A stretch of 64,000 nt of DNA from an uncultured Oscillospiraceae bacterium (GCA_934667815.1 CAKUMO010000002.1:1-64000); one strand, 5' to 3'; positions 15,137 to 22,454 are shown, counted from the first letter of the stretch. Notes: generated by a model not told the origin, from the sequence alone. Made by a program: numbers and translations.

Positions 15137-15372
15137 CTAAATTGCGAAATATAGATCATCGGCAGCACGCAGAATGACCTCGCACAGCTCAAGCTTTTCC
15201 TGATATTTTTACGGGATTTTTTCAAGGCCGAGAAAGGTCATATTCCGTGATCCCGCCGTTTCCATAGCGATGCAGAATCGTCTGCCGATCGAGGAATTCG
15301 ACGGCATACCCCAGCGCATCGCCCGCCGCTCCACCTAGCCAGGCAGCCGCGAAATTTGTTCAGAAATATCAT
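15137..15372 (-). pseudogene. ADP-ribosylglycohydrolase remnant
   Basis: On the minus strand ATG 15370-15372 starts MIFLNKFRGCLA; after one extra base the frame continues GGAAGDALGYAVEF and on through DRQTILHRYGNGGITEYDL, the N-terminal signature of ADP-ribosylglycohydrolases, before a stop. Directly after it another frame reads YQEKLELCEVILRAADDLY and ends at TAG (15137-15139), which resembles the family's C-terminal end. So the gene has a frameshift and has lost its middle 200 or more residues, including the Asp-rich catalytic segment. It fills the gap between the exporter and the HAD gene. Confidence 0.75.
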
Positions 15373-15412
15373 TTTACTCAACCTTTCCCATACAGCCGGA
15401 ATACGTCTTGTA

Positions 15413-16066
15413 TTACTTCAGTTGGGAGATAGTCTCATAAAGCTCATCGGGCGTGTGGGCAAGATGCTGCGCTCCGGCCTCCTTCAGTTGCTGAATGCTC
15501 CGAAATCCCCATGTCACGCTGAGGCAGGGAATTCCCACATTCCGCGCTGTTTGCAGATCGACCTCGGAATCACCGACGTAAACTGCCTTTGCCCCCGGTA
15601 ACCCAAGACGCCGTAGCCCTTCAATGACCATATCCGGCGCGGGCTTGCGCAAAACGCCCTCCGTTTCGCCGACGGCCACAGGAATCAGCGCGTCAAAATA
15701 CAACTTGCGAAGCAGCGCAACAACAAGATCGGCCTTGTTCGAGACGATTGCCATGGGATAGCCTTCGGCTTTTAGGCGCGCCAAAAGTGCCTCGATTCCG
15801 TCATAGGGGCGCGTTTTATTGTGATAATTTTCCGCGTAATGCAGCTTCATCGTCTGCAATACCGCATCGATCACCGCATCCTCAGTACCGGCCGGAACGG
15901 CGCGAACGATCAGCATTCTCAACCCATTTCCAACGAAACTGCGCACTTCATCCAGCGTTCTCTGAGGGAATCCGAACTTTTGAAGTGCATAATTCGTACT
16001 GTCTTTCAGATCCTCCAGCGTATTGAGCAGCGTGCCGTCCAAATCAAAAATCACAGCGGTTTTCAT
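15413..16066 (-). CDS. HAD family hydrolase, phosphoglycolate phosphatase-like
   Basis: A 217-residue HAD subfamily IA phosphatase. Motif I FDLDGTLLNT (Asp8, Asp10), motif II VSNKAD, motif III Lys in RKPAPDMV, and motif IV VYVGDSEVDLQTA are all present, with a helical cap between motifs I and II. Relatives include Gph and PpaX; the substrate is not determined. Its ATG overlaps the stop of the upstream recombinase gene by 4 bases (ATGA), so it is probably translated by coupling. No clear terminator follows. Confidence 0.88.
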   Translation of the reverse strand: MKTAVIFDLDGTLLNTLEDLKDSTNYALQKFGFPQRTLDEVRSFVGNGLRMLIVRAVPAGTEDAVIDAVLQTMKLHYAENYHNKTRPYDGIEALLARLKAEGYPMAIVSNKADLVVALLRKLYFDALIPVAVGETEGVLRKPAPDMVIEGLRRLGLPGAKAVYVGDSEVDLQTARNVGIPCLSVTWGFRSIQQLKEAGAQHLAHTPDELYETISQLK

Positions 16067-17043
16067 TCGTGTTCTCCTTTAAAGTCGATATGGGCGAGGG
16101 GATTGGCCTCTGCCGCAATTTTCAGCTCGGTGTTTTCTATGTGCGTGTAGATCTCCGTCGTGTTCAGATGCTCGTGGCCAAGCACCTCCTGCACGGTTTT
16201 GATGTCCACACCGTTAGAGATCATCAGCGTCGCGGCCGTGTGGCGCAGCTTGTGTGCGGAATATTGGTCAGGGTCAAGCCCGGCTTGCAGCATGTGCTTC
16301 TTAACAAGTCGGTGAACCGCCGTCACGCTGATGCGGTTGCTGTCGCGTGAACCGAACAGCGCGCGATTGTCCGTAAGCACTTTCTGATTCCGTTCGATCA
16401 GATAATCATCGATTGCCGCCTTACAGGCAGAGCCAAAATAGACGATCCGTTCCTTGTTTCCCTTGCCGACGACGCGAATTCTGTCCTCATAAACGTCATT
16501 CAGATTCAAACCTACCAGTTCAGAACGCCGAATTCCGCAGTTAAGAAAGAGCATCAATATCGCATAGTCGCGCTTCGCGTTTGGCCCCTGAACGGAGGAG
16601 AGCAGGCGTTTAGATTCCTCGAGCGTGAGATATTTTGGCAGAGCTTTGCGAATTTTCGGATATTCCACATCCTTGACCGGATTTTCATCCAGTTGCTTTG
16701 TTCGAACAGTTAAATACTTGTAAAACGACTTGATTGCAGACAGCTTACGAGACCGTGCCGCACTACCGATACCATCGTTGCGATCATTTGCCAAGTAGGA
16801 TAAGAAATCGAAAATATCAGTAATAGTTATCGTTTTTATAAAATTCAGGTCTACTTGACGGATGGACAAATCCTCCAATGGCGTGGTGTATGGCATTTCG
16901 TTTTTGACAAGAACCATAAAGCGCAGGAACATCCGCAAGTCGAGATAGTATTCCTGAATGGTGTGTTGAGACTGACCCTTGATGGTCTCGTGGTAAGATA
17001 AGAACTCGCGCAGAATCTGCGGGCAATCGGTATAGCGTTCCAT
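16063..17043 (-). CDS. tyrosine recombinase, XerC/XerA type
   Basis: A 326-residue recombinase. N-terminal core-binding domain about 1-120 (SQHTIQEYYLDLRMFLRF), then the catalytic domain with Arg in NCGIRRSEL (172/173), Lys194 in GKGNKE, His264 and Arg267 in HKLRHT, His290 in LGHEHLNTT and Tyr299 in EIYTH. The longer N-terminus and the HKLRHTAATLM form resemble the clostridial XerC-like chromosomal recombinase. The ATG at 17043 is chosen because GAGG lies before it and the upstream extension is not protein-like. A TGC-TATAAT extended -10 lies only about 10 bases upstream. Confidence 0.88.
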   Translation of the reverse strand: MERYTDCPQILREFLSYHETIKGQSQHTIQEYYLDLRMFLRFMVLVKNEMPYTTPLEDLSIRQVDLNFIKTITITDIFDFLSYLANDRNDGIGSAARSRKLSAIKSFYKYLTVRTKQLDENPVKDVEYPKIRKALPKYLTLEESKRLLSSVQGPNAKRDYAILMLFLNCGIRRSELVGLNLNDVYEDRIRVVGKGNKERIVYFGSACKAAIDDYLIERNQKVLTDNRALFGSRDSNRISVTAVHRLVKKHMLQAGLDPDQYSAHKLRHTAATLMISNGVDIKTVQEVLGHEHLNTTEIYTHIENTELKIAAEANPLAHIDFKGEHE

Positions 17044-17052
17044 AAAAACCTC

Positions 17053-17061
17053 ATTATAGCA
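17053..17061 (-). promoter_or_regulatory. extended -10 promoter next to the recombinase start
   Basis: On the minus strand TGC-TATAAT (complement of 17053-17061) with no good -35 box. Transcription would start only 3 to 5 bases before the ATG at 17043, so mRNA from this promoter would be almost leaderless. Confidence 0.5.
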
Positions 17062-17323
17062 TGACTTGTGCGTTGCAGTAGAAACGAATTGTTGTCGTGG
17101 CCGCGCCTGTGCAGAGAACGTCCGACGCAAAAACGCTGCGTTCGCCGCAATACAAGCGTGTCAGTCATTCACAAGCAATGAATCAAATATCAACCTTGAA
17201 CTCCATGGGCGAACACTGCCAGAGACAGTCAGCCGACTGCCTAAGCAGAATACTCGCTTGTACCCAGATTAGCTATTAATCCAAATCCAATTGTAACACA
17301 TTGTGGCGCAAATTTCAAGCTCA

Positions 17324-17401
17324 AACGCAACAAAATTTTTATTTTGTTGCGTTCATTGCGCTCAAAGAAAAACCATCGCGCTGTCCTCGCGCAATGAACG
17401 C
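17324..17401. repeat. two overlapping inverted repeats downstream of the AraC gene
   Basis: Hairpin A pairs 17324-17336 with 17341-17353 (13 bp, TTTT loop). Hairpin B pairs 17349-17360 with 17390-17401 (12 bp, arms GCGTTCATTGCG and its complement). The arms share 17349-17353, so A and B cannot both form. A third small hairpin (TGGGCC/GGCCCA) follows at about 17405-17418. The group may be a complex terminator for the AraC gene or the remains of a small repeat element. Confidence 0.65.
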
Positions 17402-17494
17402 ATCTGGGCCTCCGGCCCACAAAATAGCCGTTGTGGTTTCGTTCGGCTTTTCGCCCGGCAAGCGTTCCCCTGTCTCTGTGTTCTCTTTTTATAA

Positions 17495-18232
17495 CTATTT
17501 ACAACTATGGCTTGCGTCGCGCCTTCTGTATTCTGTCGGTGTCCTGCCAAAACGGCATCGAAACATCATGGAAAACTGTGAAGGATCAGAAAATCCGCAG
17601 TTTTCTGCAATTTGCGTACAGGAATTGTCCGTCTCAACAAGCTGCTGCGCGGCGGCGTTGAGTCGTGCCTCGATTAGGAACTTCTGTGGTGAAGCTCCGT
17701 AATTGTCGCGGAATCTGTGGCGAAAATATTCATAGCTCATGTGAAGCTGCTTTGCCAATCCTGCAAGTGAGATTTGATCCCGGTAATTGCTGCGCAGATA
17801 CTCTGCAACATACTCAAAACGGAATGCCGTAGCCTCGTATCCCATTTCCCTTCTGATACGAATCAGGATTTCTTCCAGATAGATCTCCGCCATGCGCCGG
17901 AAACCGTATTCTTGTGCGCTAATCTCATGAACGACTCGCTCCGCGAGCTGTACCAACGACATTGTATTGTGCAGTACTTCGGCAGTCATAGCTTCGTCGC
18001 ACAAGAATCCGATGCAGATAACCTCGCCGTCTTGCATGTGAAGCTCACTGTGCAGCGTCCCCGCCGGGATGATCGCAAGGTCTCCGGCTGAGAAAGCATA
18101 CGGAACGCCGATCCGGCACGCTCCTTCTCCGCTGCGATAAAAAACCAATTCGTTATATTCGTGCCGATGCGGATTGACTCGCTCCGATGCTTCTCTGTTG
18201 GATTTCCATGCCGTTTTTACTGAAATATTCAT
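17495..18232 (-). CDS. AraC family transcriptional regulator
   Basis: A 245-residue regulator: an N-terminal cupin-type sensor domain (HRHEYNELVFYRSGEG, then GDLAIIPAGTLH) and a C-terminal pair of helix-turn-helix motifs (ISLAGLAKQLHMSYEYFRHRF and IAENCGFSDPSQFSMMFRCRFG). It probably binds a sugar or nucleoside ligand and activates the divergent nucleoside hydrolase gene. The ATG at 18232 is favoured over the upstream frame extension because an AAAGGGG stretch precedes it and the sequence MNISVKTAW begins the domain. Confidence 0.88.
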   Translation of the reverse strand: MNISVKTAWKSNREASERVNPHRHEYNELVFYRSGEGACRIGVPYAFSAGDLAIIPAGTLHSELHMQDGEVICIGFLCDEAMTAEVLHNTMSLVQLAERVVHEISAQEYGFRRMAEIYLEEILIRIRREMGYEATAFRFEYVAEYLRSNYRDQISLAGLAKQLHMSYEYFRHRFRDNYGASPQKFLIEARLNAAAQQLVETDNSCTQIAENCGFSDPSQFSMMFRCRFGRTPTEYRRRDASHSCK

Positions 18233-18387
18233 CCTGTTTCCCCTTTCTGCTCCGCAAATTATTATATGGGAATTTATTGCAAATTGCAAGGAATAACCGA
18301 TTTGTCATAATTCTTCTGTTATCCGTCATAGCAATGCGTGCACCTTTCTGCTAAACTGTTAGTAGCTCTACGAAAGGAATGAACATT

Positions 18388-19305
18388 ATGACACAGGATG
18401 TTTACCTGAAGAATCTTGAAGCACCGACACGCATCGTCGACGCCGTTTTGGATACCGATGCCTACAACGAGATCGACGACCAATTTGCCATCGCGTATCT
18501 CCTGAAAAATCAGGATCGAATCCGGATTCGTGGCTTCTGCGCTGCACCTTTTTTCAACGAAAAGTCAATTTCCCCAGCGGACGGCATGGAAAAAAGTTAT
18601 CACGAGATCAAAAAAGTACTCGAACTTGCCGGTTATGCGCACCGGAATTTTCCGGTCTGCCGCGGTTCAAGCAGCTATCTTCCGGACGAAAACACACCGG
18701 CAGCGTCGGAAGCTGCCGATTTTCTGGTAGAGATTTCAAAGAACTATACATCGGACGCGCCCTTGTATATTTTAGCAATAGGTGCGATCACGAACGTCGC
18801 TTCTGCTTTTTTGAAATGCCCTGATATGAAGGAGCGGACGGTCGTTGTCTGGCTCGGCGGACATTCTCTGCACCACTGCGACACGGTCGAATTTAACATG
18901 AAGCAGGACATTGCTGCCGCGCGTGTGATGTTCGGCTGCGGTGTGCCGCTTGTGCAATTGCCTTGCGTCGGCGTGATAGAGCTTTTGAATACGACGCGCT
19001 ACGAGCTGGAGCATTGGCTCGTCGGGAAAAATCCCTTGGCAGACTATCTCGCGCACAACACGATTGAATTGGCGGAAAGTTACGCTGCCGGTCTGCCGTG
19101 GAGCCGCACGATCTGGGACGTCTCTGCGGTCGCGTGGCTTGTCAACGACGGACAACGTTTTCTCTCCTATCGAACCATTCCGGCTCCGATTCCGGAGTAC
19201 AACGGCCAATATACCATCGACTGCAATCGACATCCGATCAGCTATGTCTATCATGTCAACCGCGACGCTCTGCTGGCTGATCTGTTTCAAAAGCTTGATT
19301 CTTGA
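18388..19305 (+). CDS. nucleoside hydrolase family protein
   Basis: A 305-residue protein of the inosine-uridine nucleoside hydrolase superfamily, which splits ribonucleosides into base and ribose. The calcium-binding motif is at residues 22-31 as DTDAYNEIDD (family form DxDxxNxxDD); ILAIGAITNVA and the late Asp in TIWDVSAV complete the site. The ATG at 18388 is preferred to ATG 18379 because AAAGGA (18373-18378) is then 9 bases away. The promoter has a -10-like TAAACT but no clear -35, which fits dependence on the divergent AraC activator. Confidence 0.85.
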   Translation: MTQDVYLKNLEAPTRIVDAVLDTDAYNEIDDQFAIAYLLKNQDRIRIRGFCAAPFFNEKSISPADGMEKSYHEIKKVLELAGYAHRNFPVCRGSSSYLPDENTPAASEAADFLVEISKNYTSDAPLYILAIGAITNVASAFLKCPDMKERTVVVWLGGHSLHHCDTVEFNMKQDIAAARVMFGCGVPLVQLPCVGVIELLNTTRYELEHWLVGKNPLADYLAHNTIELAESYAAGLPWSRTIWDVSAVAWLVNDGQRFLSYRTIPAPIPEYNGQYTIDCNRHPISYVYHVNRDALLADLFQKLDS

Positions 19306-19331
19306 CTTTTCCGTGCCAAATGTGTTATACT
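19302..19331 (+). promoter_or_regulatory. SigmaA promoter of the MTA/SAH nucleosidase gene
   Basis: TTGACT (19302-19307), 18-base spacer, TATACT (19326-19331), overlapping the end of the nucleoside hydrolase gene. It gives the next gene a way to be expressed independently. Confidence 0.6.
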
Positions 19332-19352
19332 CCCGTAAAAGGAGTTGAGGCC

Positions 19353-20033
19353 ATGAAACGCATCGGACTGGTCGTGGCGGTCGAGCTTGAGGCATTTTAC
19401 AGAAGGTACGGCAGCGCAAGTGCAGTACTTCCCTGCCGTGGATATGACGTTTTAGAGTATAACATTGGCGGCCAAAAGGTCTATATTGCCGAGTGCGGGG
19501 CTGGCGAGATTGGCGCAGCGGCCGCTACGCAGCTTTTGATCTCTAAATTCGACGTGGATTTCATCCTGAACTTCGGCGTCGTCGGCGGCCTGACGGATGA
19601 TTTCGCGGTCGAACATTCCTGCGTGGTCAAGAGCGTCGTGCACTACGCCTATGACGTTTCGCAGGCCGAAACGGTTGAGCCGGGCTGTTATCTCGAATAT
19701 CCCGAGCCGTTTATCCCGACGGATGAAGCTCTGCGCCGCTTCGCTCTGGAGCAAAACCCCGTACTGCATGAGGCCGTCTGTGCGTCTGCCGACAAATTTG
19801 TGGGTGATCCTGCCGAAAAAGCGGAGCTGCACACGCGCTACGGCGCGGACATCTGTGATATGGAATCTGCAGGTATTTTGCTTACCTGCATCCGCAGTCA
19901 TGTCCCCTGCCTGATGCTCAAGCTCGTCTCCGACGGCATCAACGGCGGCGCGGGGGAATTTTTCCGCGAATTCGAAAAGGCTTCCGACCGTTGTGTTGAC
20001 CTGTTGGACGCGTTCATTCATGCGCTGGATTAA
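19353..20033 (+). CDS. 5'-methylthioadenosine/S-adenosylhomocysteine nucleosidase-like protein
   Basis: A 226-residue nucleoside phosphorylase-fold enzyme. It has the residues of the MTA/SAH nucleosidase group: an early Glu (AVELEAF, Glu11/13), CGAGEIGAAAA, FGVVGGL, Glu171 in CDMESAG that contacts the ribose, and Asp194 in LVSDGINGGA that protonates the adenine. It would recycle the by-products of SAM-dependent reactions. GGAG precedes the ATG. It follows the nucleoside hydrolase by 47 bases, so the two may form a nucleoside salvage locus. The family also contains purine phosphorylases, so substrate is not certain. Confidence 0.85.
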   Translation: MKRIGLVVAVELEAFYRRYGSASAVLPCRGYDVLEYNIGGQKVYIAECGAGEIGAAAATQLLISKFDVDFILNFGVVGGLTDDFAVEHSCVVKSVVHYAYDVSQAETVEPGCYLEYPEPFIPTDEALRRFALEQNPVLHEAVCASADKFVGDPAEKAELHTRYGADICDMESAGILLTCIRSHVPCLMLKLVSDGINGGAGEFFREFEKASDRCVDLLDAFIHALD

Positions 20034-20071
20034 AAATATCGCGCTCACAGATCGGTGGGCGCGATATTTTA
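20033..20071 (+). terminator. terminator after the nucleosidase gene
   Basis: A perfect 12-bp stem (20033-20044 with 20059-20070) with the A-rich left arm starting at the stop codon and TTTT on the right. Confidence 0.9.
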
Positions 20072-20081
20072 AAGTTTATGG

Positions 20082-20110
20082 TTGACAAATCACGCGGCCT
20101 GTGCTAGAAT
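20082..20110 (+). promoter_or_regulatory. SigmaA promoter of the tRNA-Ser pair
   Basis: Perfect TTGACA (20082-20087), 17-base spacer, TAGAAT (20105-20110); the first tRNA starts 15 bases further on. Confidence 0.85.
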
Positions 20111-20125
20111 AACTGAGCAACATTC

Positions 20126-20214
20126 GGAGAGATGTCCGAGCGGTTTAAGGAGCTGGTCTTGAAAACCAGTGACCCAGCAATGGGCCGTGGGTTCGAATCC
20201 CACTCTCTCCGCCA
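20126..20214 (+). tRNA. tRNA-Ser (anticodon TGA)
   Basis: A class II tRNA of 89 bases with encoded CCA. Acceptor GGAGAGA pairs with TCTCTCC. The anticodon stem CTGGT/ACCAG encloses CTTGAAA with anticodon TGA. A long variable arm precedes the T loop TTCGAATC. Confidence 0.96.
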
Positions 20215-20240
20215 TTTTTCTCCTATATAGCGTTTGATTC

Positions 20241-20332
20241 GGAGTGATACCCAAGAGGCCGAAGGGGCTCCCCTGCTAAGGGAGTAGGCGTGTAAAAAGC
20301 GCGCGAGAGTTCAAATCTCTCTCACTCCGCCA
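20241..20332 (+). tRNA. tRNA-Ser (anticodon GCT)
   Basis: A class II tRNA of 92 bases with encoded CCA. The acceptor is GGAGTGA with TCACTCC. The anticodon stem CTCCC/GGGAG encloses CTGCTAA with anticodon GCT. It follows the first tRNA-Ser by 26 bases in the same transcript. Confidence 0.96.
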
Positions 20333-20340
20333 ATATACAA

Positions 20341-20375
20341 AGCCTTGCAAACACAGCGTTTGCAAGGCTTTTCCT
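20341..20375 (+). terminator. terminator of the tRNA-Ser operon
   Basis: A perfect 12-bp stem (20341-20352 with 20358-20369), 5-base loop, then TTTTCCTTTATT. Confidence 0.93.
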
Positions 20376-20492
20376 TTATTTGCAATGGTTTGCTGGCTTT
20401 TTCTTGTTCCATTTTTGGAACTTACGTTCCCGTCCGCGAAACTGTTTTTCCCGCATTTTGGAATAGCTTTTGCTTATGAAAATGCTTACGAG

Positions 20493-20873
20493 TTACTTCT
20501 CGTCAACGCTCTCCATGCACCGGCGGATCGCATCCCTCGACGCATCGTCCTCTGCGCAGCGCATCAGCTCTTCGAGCTTTTCCTTCATGTCTGCGCCTCG
20601 GCTATAATGCCCGCGTACATAATGCGCACCGCTTCGCCCGTAGGAGCTTCCGCGCCCGTAGGTGCCTCGCATGTCGGCCTGCCATTCGCCGTCTCGGCTG
20701 TATCCCTCGCGGCTATAGCCATTTTCAGAGCGTCCCTCGCGCATCATGATCTTGTCGATGTTCTTGACCGTGCTTGCCAGCTTGTGCAGCACGTCCAGAT
20801 CGCCCGCGCTCAGATTTTCCTTACGGGAATACCGTTCCAGCTCCTCGCAGAGCTTTTCTCTCAGTTCGTACAT
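20493..20873 (-). CDS. hypothetical protein of the virion-like trio, Gly/Arg/Tyr/Ser-rich middle
   Basis: A 126-residue protein with three zones: a helical N-terminus (1-45, MYELREKLCEELERYSRKENLS), a low-complexity centre (about 46-95) made of repeats such as GYSREGYSRDG and YGRGSSYGRSG, and a helical C-terminus (DMKEKLEELMRCAEDDASRDAIRRCMESVDEK). No family was recognised. AAAGGAGG precedes the ATG. It lies 14 bases after the 140-residue protein gene and is surely in the same operon. The two helical ends could self-assemble; that is inference. Confidence 0.7.
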   Translation of the reverse strand: MYELREKLCEELERYSRKENLSAGDLDVLHKLASTVKNIDKIMMREGRSENGYSREGYSRDGEWQADMRGTYGRGSSYGRSGAHYVRGHYSRGADMKEKLEELMRCAEDDASRDAIRRCMESVDEK

Positions 20874-20887
20874 TGTCCTTCCTCCTT

Positions 20888-21310
20888 TCAGGAAATCCGG
20901 TCAACGGTCATGTTGGAGTTTGCAAAGCTGACCGCCTGTGCGCTGGTGTTCTTCATCGCCACCGTCACGCAGCAGCCCTTCGGCACCTCCACAATCGCGC
21001 TGACGTAGATGTTGAAATAGTTCTCCACGGCTGCCGGTGTCACGATTGCCGTCGCGCTGTTCAGTGCTTCGCCGTTGATTGCCAGTGCTGCGGTGATGGC
21101 CTCCACCGTTCCGCCGGTCGGAATCGCGATGTTCGCGCCGAACGCCACGCGGAATCTTGCCTTGCACTGCTGGGTCAGCCCCCGCAGCGTGACGATCCCG
21201 GCCCCCTCTCTGTGAACGATGCACGGCTTCCCTGTGACCGCCGTTTCCGTCAGCGGCACGTTCTGTCCCGCTGCAACGCTCACGATGTTTGCATTTGTAA
21301 ATTCTGCCAT
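20888..21310 (-). CDS. hypothetical beta-rich protein resembling phage/virion structural proteins
   Basis: A 140-residue protein, strong GAGGAG site. The sequence alternates short strands and Gly/Pro turns (VTLRGLTQQCKARFRVAFGANIAIPTGG, then AVENYFNIYVSAIVEVPKGCC), suggesting a beta sandwich or jelly-roll as in head-fibre or TNF-like trimer domains. It contains three to four Cys. Similar small proteins occur in gut Clostridia next to Cys-rich NGICD proteins, often with phage-like genes; I recall this pattern but cannot verify it here. No signal peptide. Function unknown. Confidence 0.7.
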   Translation of the reverse strand: MAEFTNANIVSVAAGQNVPLTETAVTGKPCIVHREGAGIVTLRGLTQQCKARFRVAFGANIAIPTGGTVEAITAALAINGEALNSATAIVTPAAVENYFNIYVSAIVEVPKGCCVTVAMKNTSAQAVSFANSNMTVDRIS

Positions 21311-21338
21311 TTTTTAATTCTCCTCTCAAATAAAACTA

Positions 21339-21360
21339 CGGCGGGACGATTGCCCCGCCG
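21339..21360 (-). terminator. hairpin between the broken gene and the 140-residue gene
   Basis: Stem 21339-21345 with 21354-21360, followed on the minus strand by TAGTTTTATTT. It may stop or reduce transcription between the two genes. A second perfect palindrome (21392-21400 with 21403-21411, 2-base spacer) lies just upstream. Confidence 0.6.
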
Positions 21361-21429
21361 CGTCGCGTCAGTATCCGCATGGGGCGGACCATTTTCGTGA
21401 GTTCACGAAAAAGCTGAAATGTTTGGTTG

Positions 21430-21972
21430 TCAGGCGCAGCTTCCGCAGCCCGCGTACTGGAACGATGCCGGAACGCTGAAGGCCGGAACCGGTCTCGGAT
21501 TGTTGAGCGCAAACTGGTTGCCGATGTAGCTCTTGAGGCCGTCCGTCTGCACCGCCTGCGAGGCCGCAAGCTGATAGCCGAACAGAAGCTGATTCTGCTC
21601 TGCGATCTTCGCGTCCTTCGCGGCCATCTCCTGCGCGGTCAGTCTCTGCTCGATGCCGCGCATCCCGCAGTTGAACGCCTCGATGATGTCGCGGGTGTTG
21701 TTCTGCATCAGGTTGCGCGTCTGGCAGCCCTGCGTCGCCATGTCGTATCGCACCTGCGCAATGGCCTCGCGGTTTTCGCAGCAGCAGTTGGAAATCTGCT
21801 GTTGCAGCGCAAAGAGCTGCTGCATGAACTGCATCTGCGCGTTGCACCGTGCCAGCTCTGCGGCAGAGAAGCCGTCCTTGATGCTGTTGTTCAGCGCGAA
21901 GGTGCTGTCGCAGATTCCGTTGTTGATGCCGTCGAGCTTGCGTTCGATGTTTGCGAAGTCGGAAGTCAGCAC
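21430..21972 (-). pseudogene. Cys-rich virion-like protein, N-terminus removed by an IS element
   Basis: The reading frame encodes SDFANIERKLDGINNGICDS..., a run rich in Asn, Gln and Cys (QQQISNCCCENREAI), a helical region (NCGMRGIEQRLTAQEM) and a C-terminal part ending FQYAGCGSCA. The sequence upstream of 21972 belongs to the ISL3 transposase on the other strand, and no N-terminal part is found on the far side of the element. GTG 21970-21972 could serve as a chance start, giving 180 residues, but has no ribosome site. NGICD-type proteins of this sort are normally longer. The frame continues antisense through the IS, which is not meaningful. Confidence 0.65.
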
Positions 21973-22378
21973 ATATTTCAAAAAATCTGGATGTCTTCTG
22001 ATGAAGCCCATGGAAAATCTCTCGGACGAGGAAGCGGACAGGCTGGCCCTCATGTTTGAAATAGCGCCCAGGCTGGCGGATGCGTATCGATTGAAAAATG
22101 AGTTTCTTAATGTGATCCGCTCTGAGTCTGCCAAAAGCGGGAAACAGAAGCTGATTGACTGGCTGGCGGCTGTAGAGGTCATGGATCTGCCGGAATTTTC
22201 TGACTGCACCAAGGCATACCGAAATTGGTTCCGCGAGATTTTGAACGCCATGGATGTCCCATGGTCGAATGGCTTCGTTGAAGGCTGCAATAACAAAACA
22301 AAGGTCTTAAAACGGGTTTGCTTCGGTATGCGAAATTTCTCAAACTTCAGGAAAAGGATTTTGTTCTGCCATGCATAA
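21973..22378 (+). pseudogene. ISL3 family transposase, C-terminal fragment
   Basis: About 134 residues starting YFKKSGCLLMKPMENLSDEE and ending FRNFRKRILFCHA-like (NFSNFRKRILFCHA) before TAA. The segment VPWSNGFVEGCNNKTKVLKR is the DDE_Tnp_ISL3 signature around the last catalytic Glu. Full-length members are about 400 residues, so two thirds are missing and no start is present. It lies across the former virion-like gene and is opposite to it in orientation. Confidence 0.85.
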
Positions 22379-22454
22379 AAATCGTGCCGGCGCGATTCGC
22401 CCCGACACGACCTAATTATCTGTGTTTTGTCTCTACCCCAACTATTGACAGAGA
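21973..22454 (+). mobile_element. ISL3-family insertion sequence remnant, 5' part missing
   Basis: Holds the 3' quarter of an ISL3-type transposase gene and about 75 bases of right end. The tail has GTCTCT...AGAGAC symmetry and the sequence CCCCAACTATTGACAGAGAC at 22436-22455, which looks like the usual right terminal repeat. The left end and most of the gene are gone, so the copy cannot move by itself. Confidence 0.7.

Larger units (their letters stand above)
17044..17494. other. 451-bp intergenic region with hairpins, no gene
   Basis: Between the AraC gene and the recombinase gene on the minus strand. Open frames here lack ribosome sites and family resemblance. The 17301-17420 part is dense in inverted repeats (see 17324-17401). 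The part next to the recombinase holds its -10 box at 17053-17058. Confidence 0.6.

Noticed and set aside
17301..17702. 133-residue + strand frame across the inverted repeats and the AraC C-terminus
   Set aside because: It overlaps a clear AraC gene on the other strand and has no start signal.
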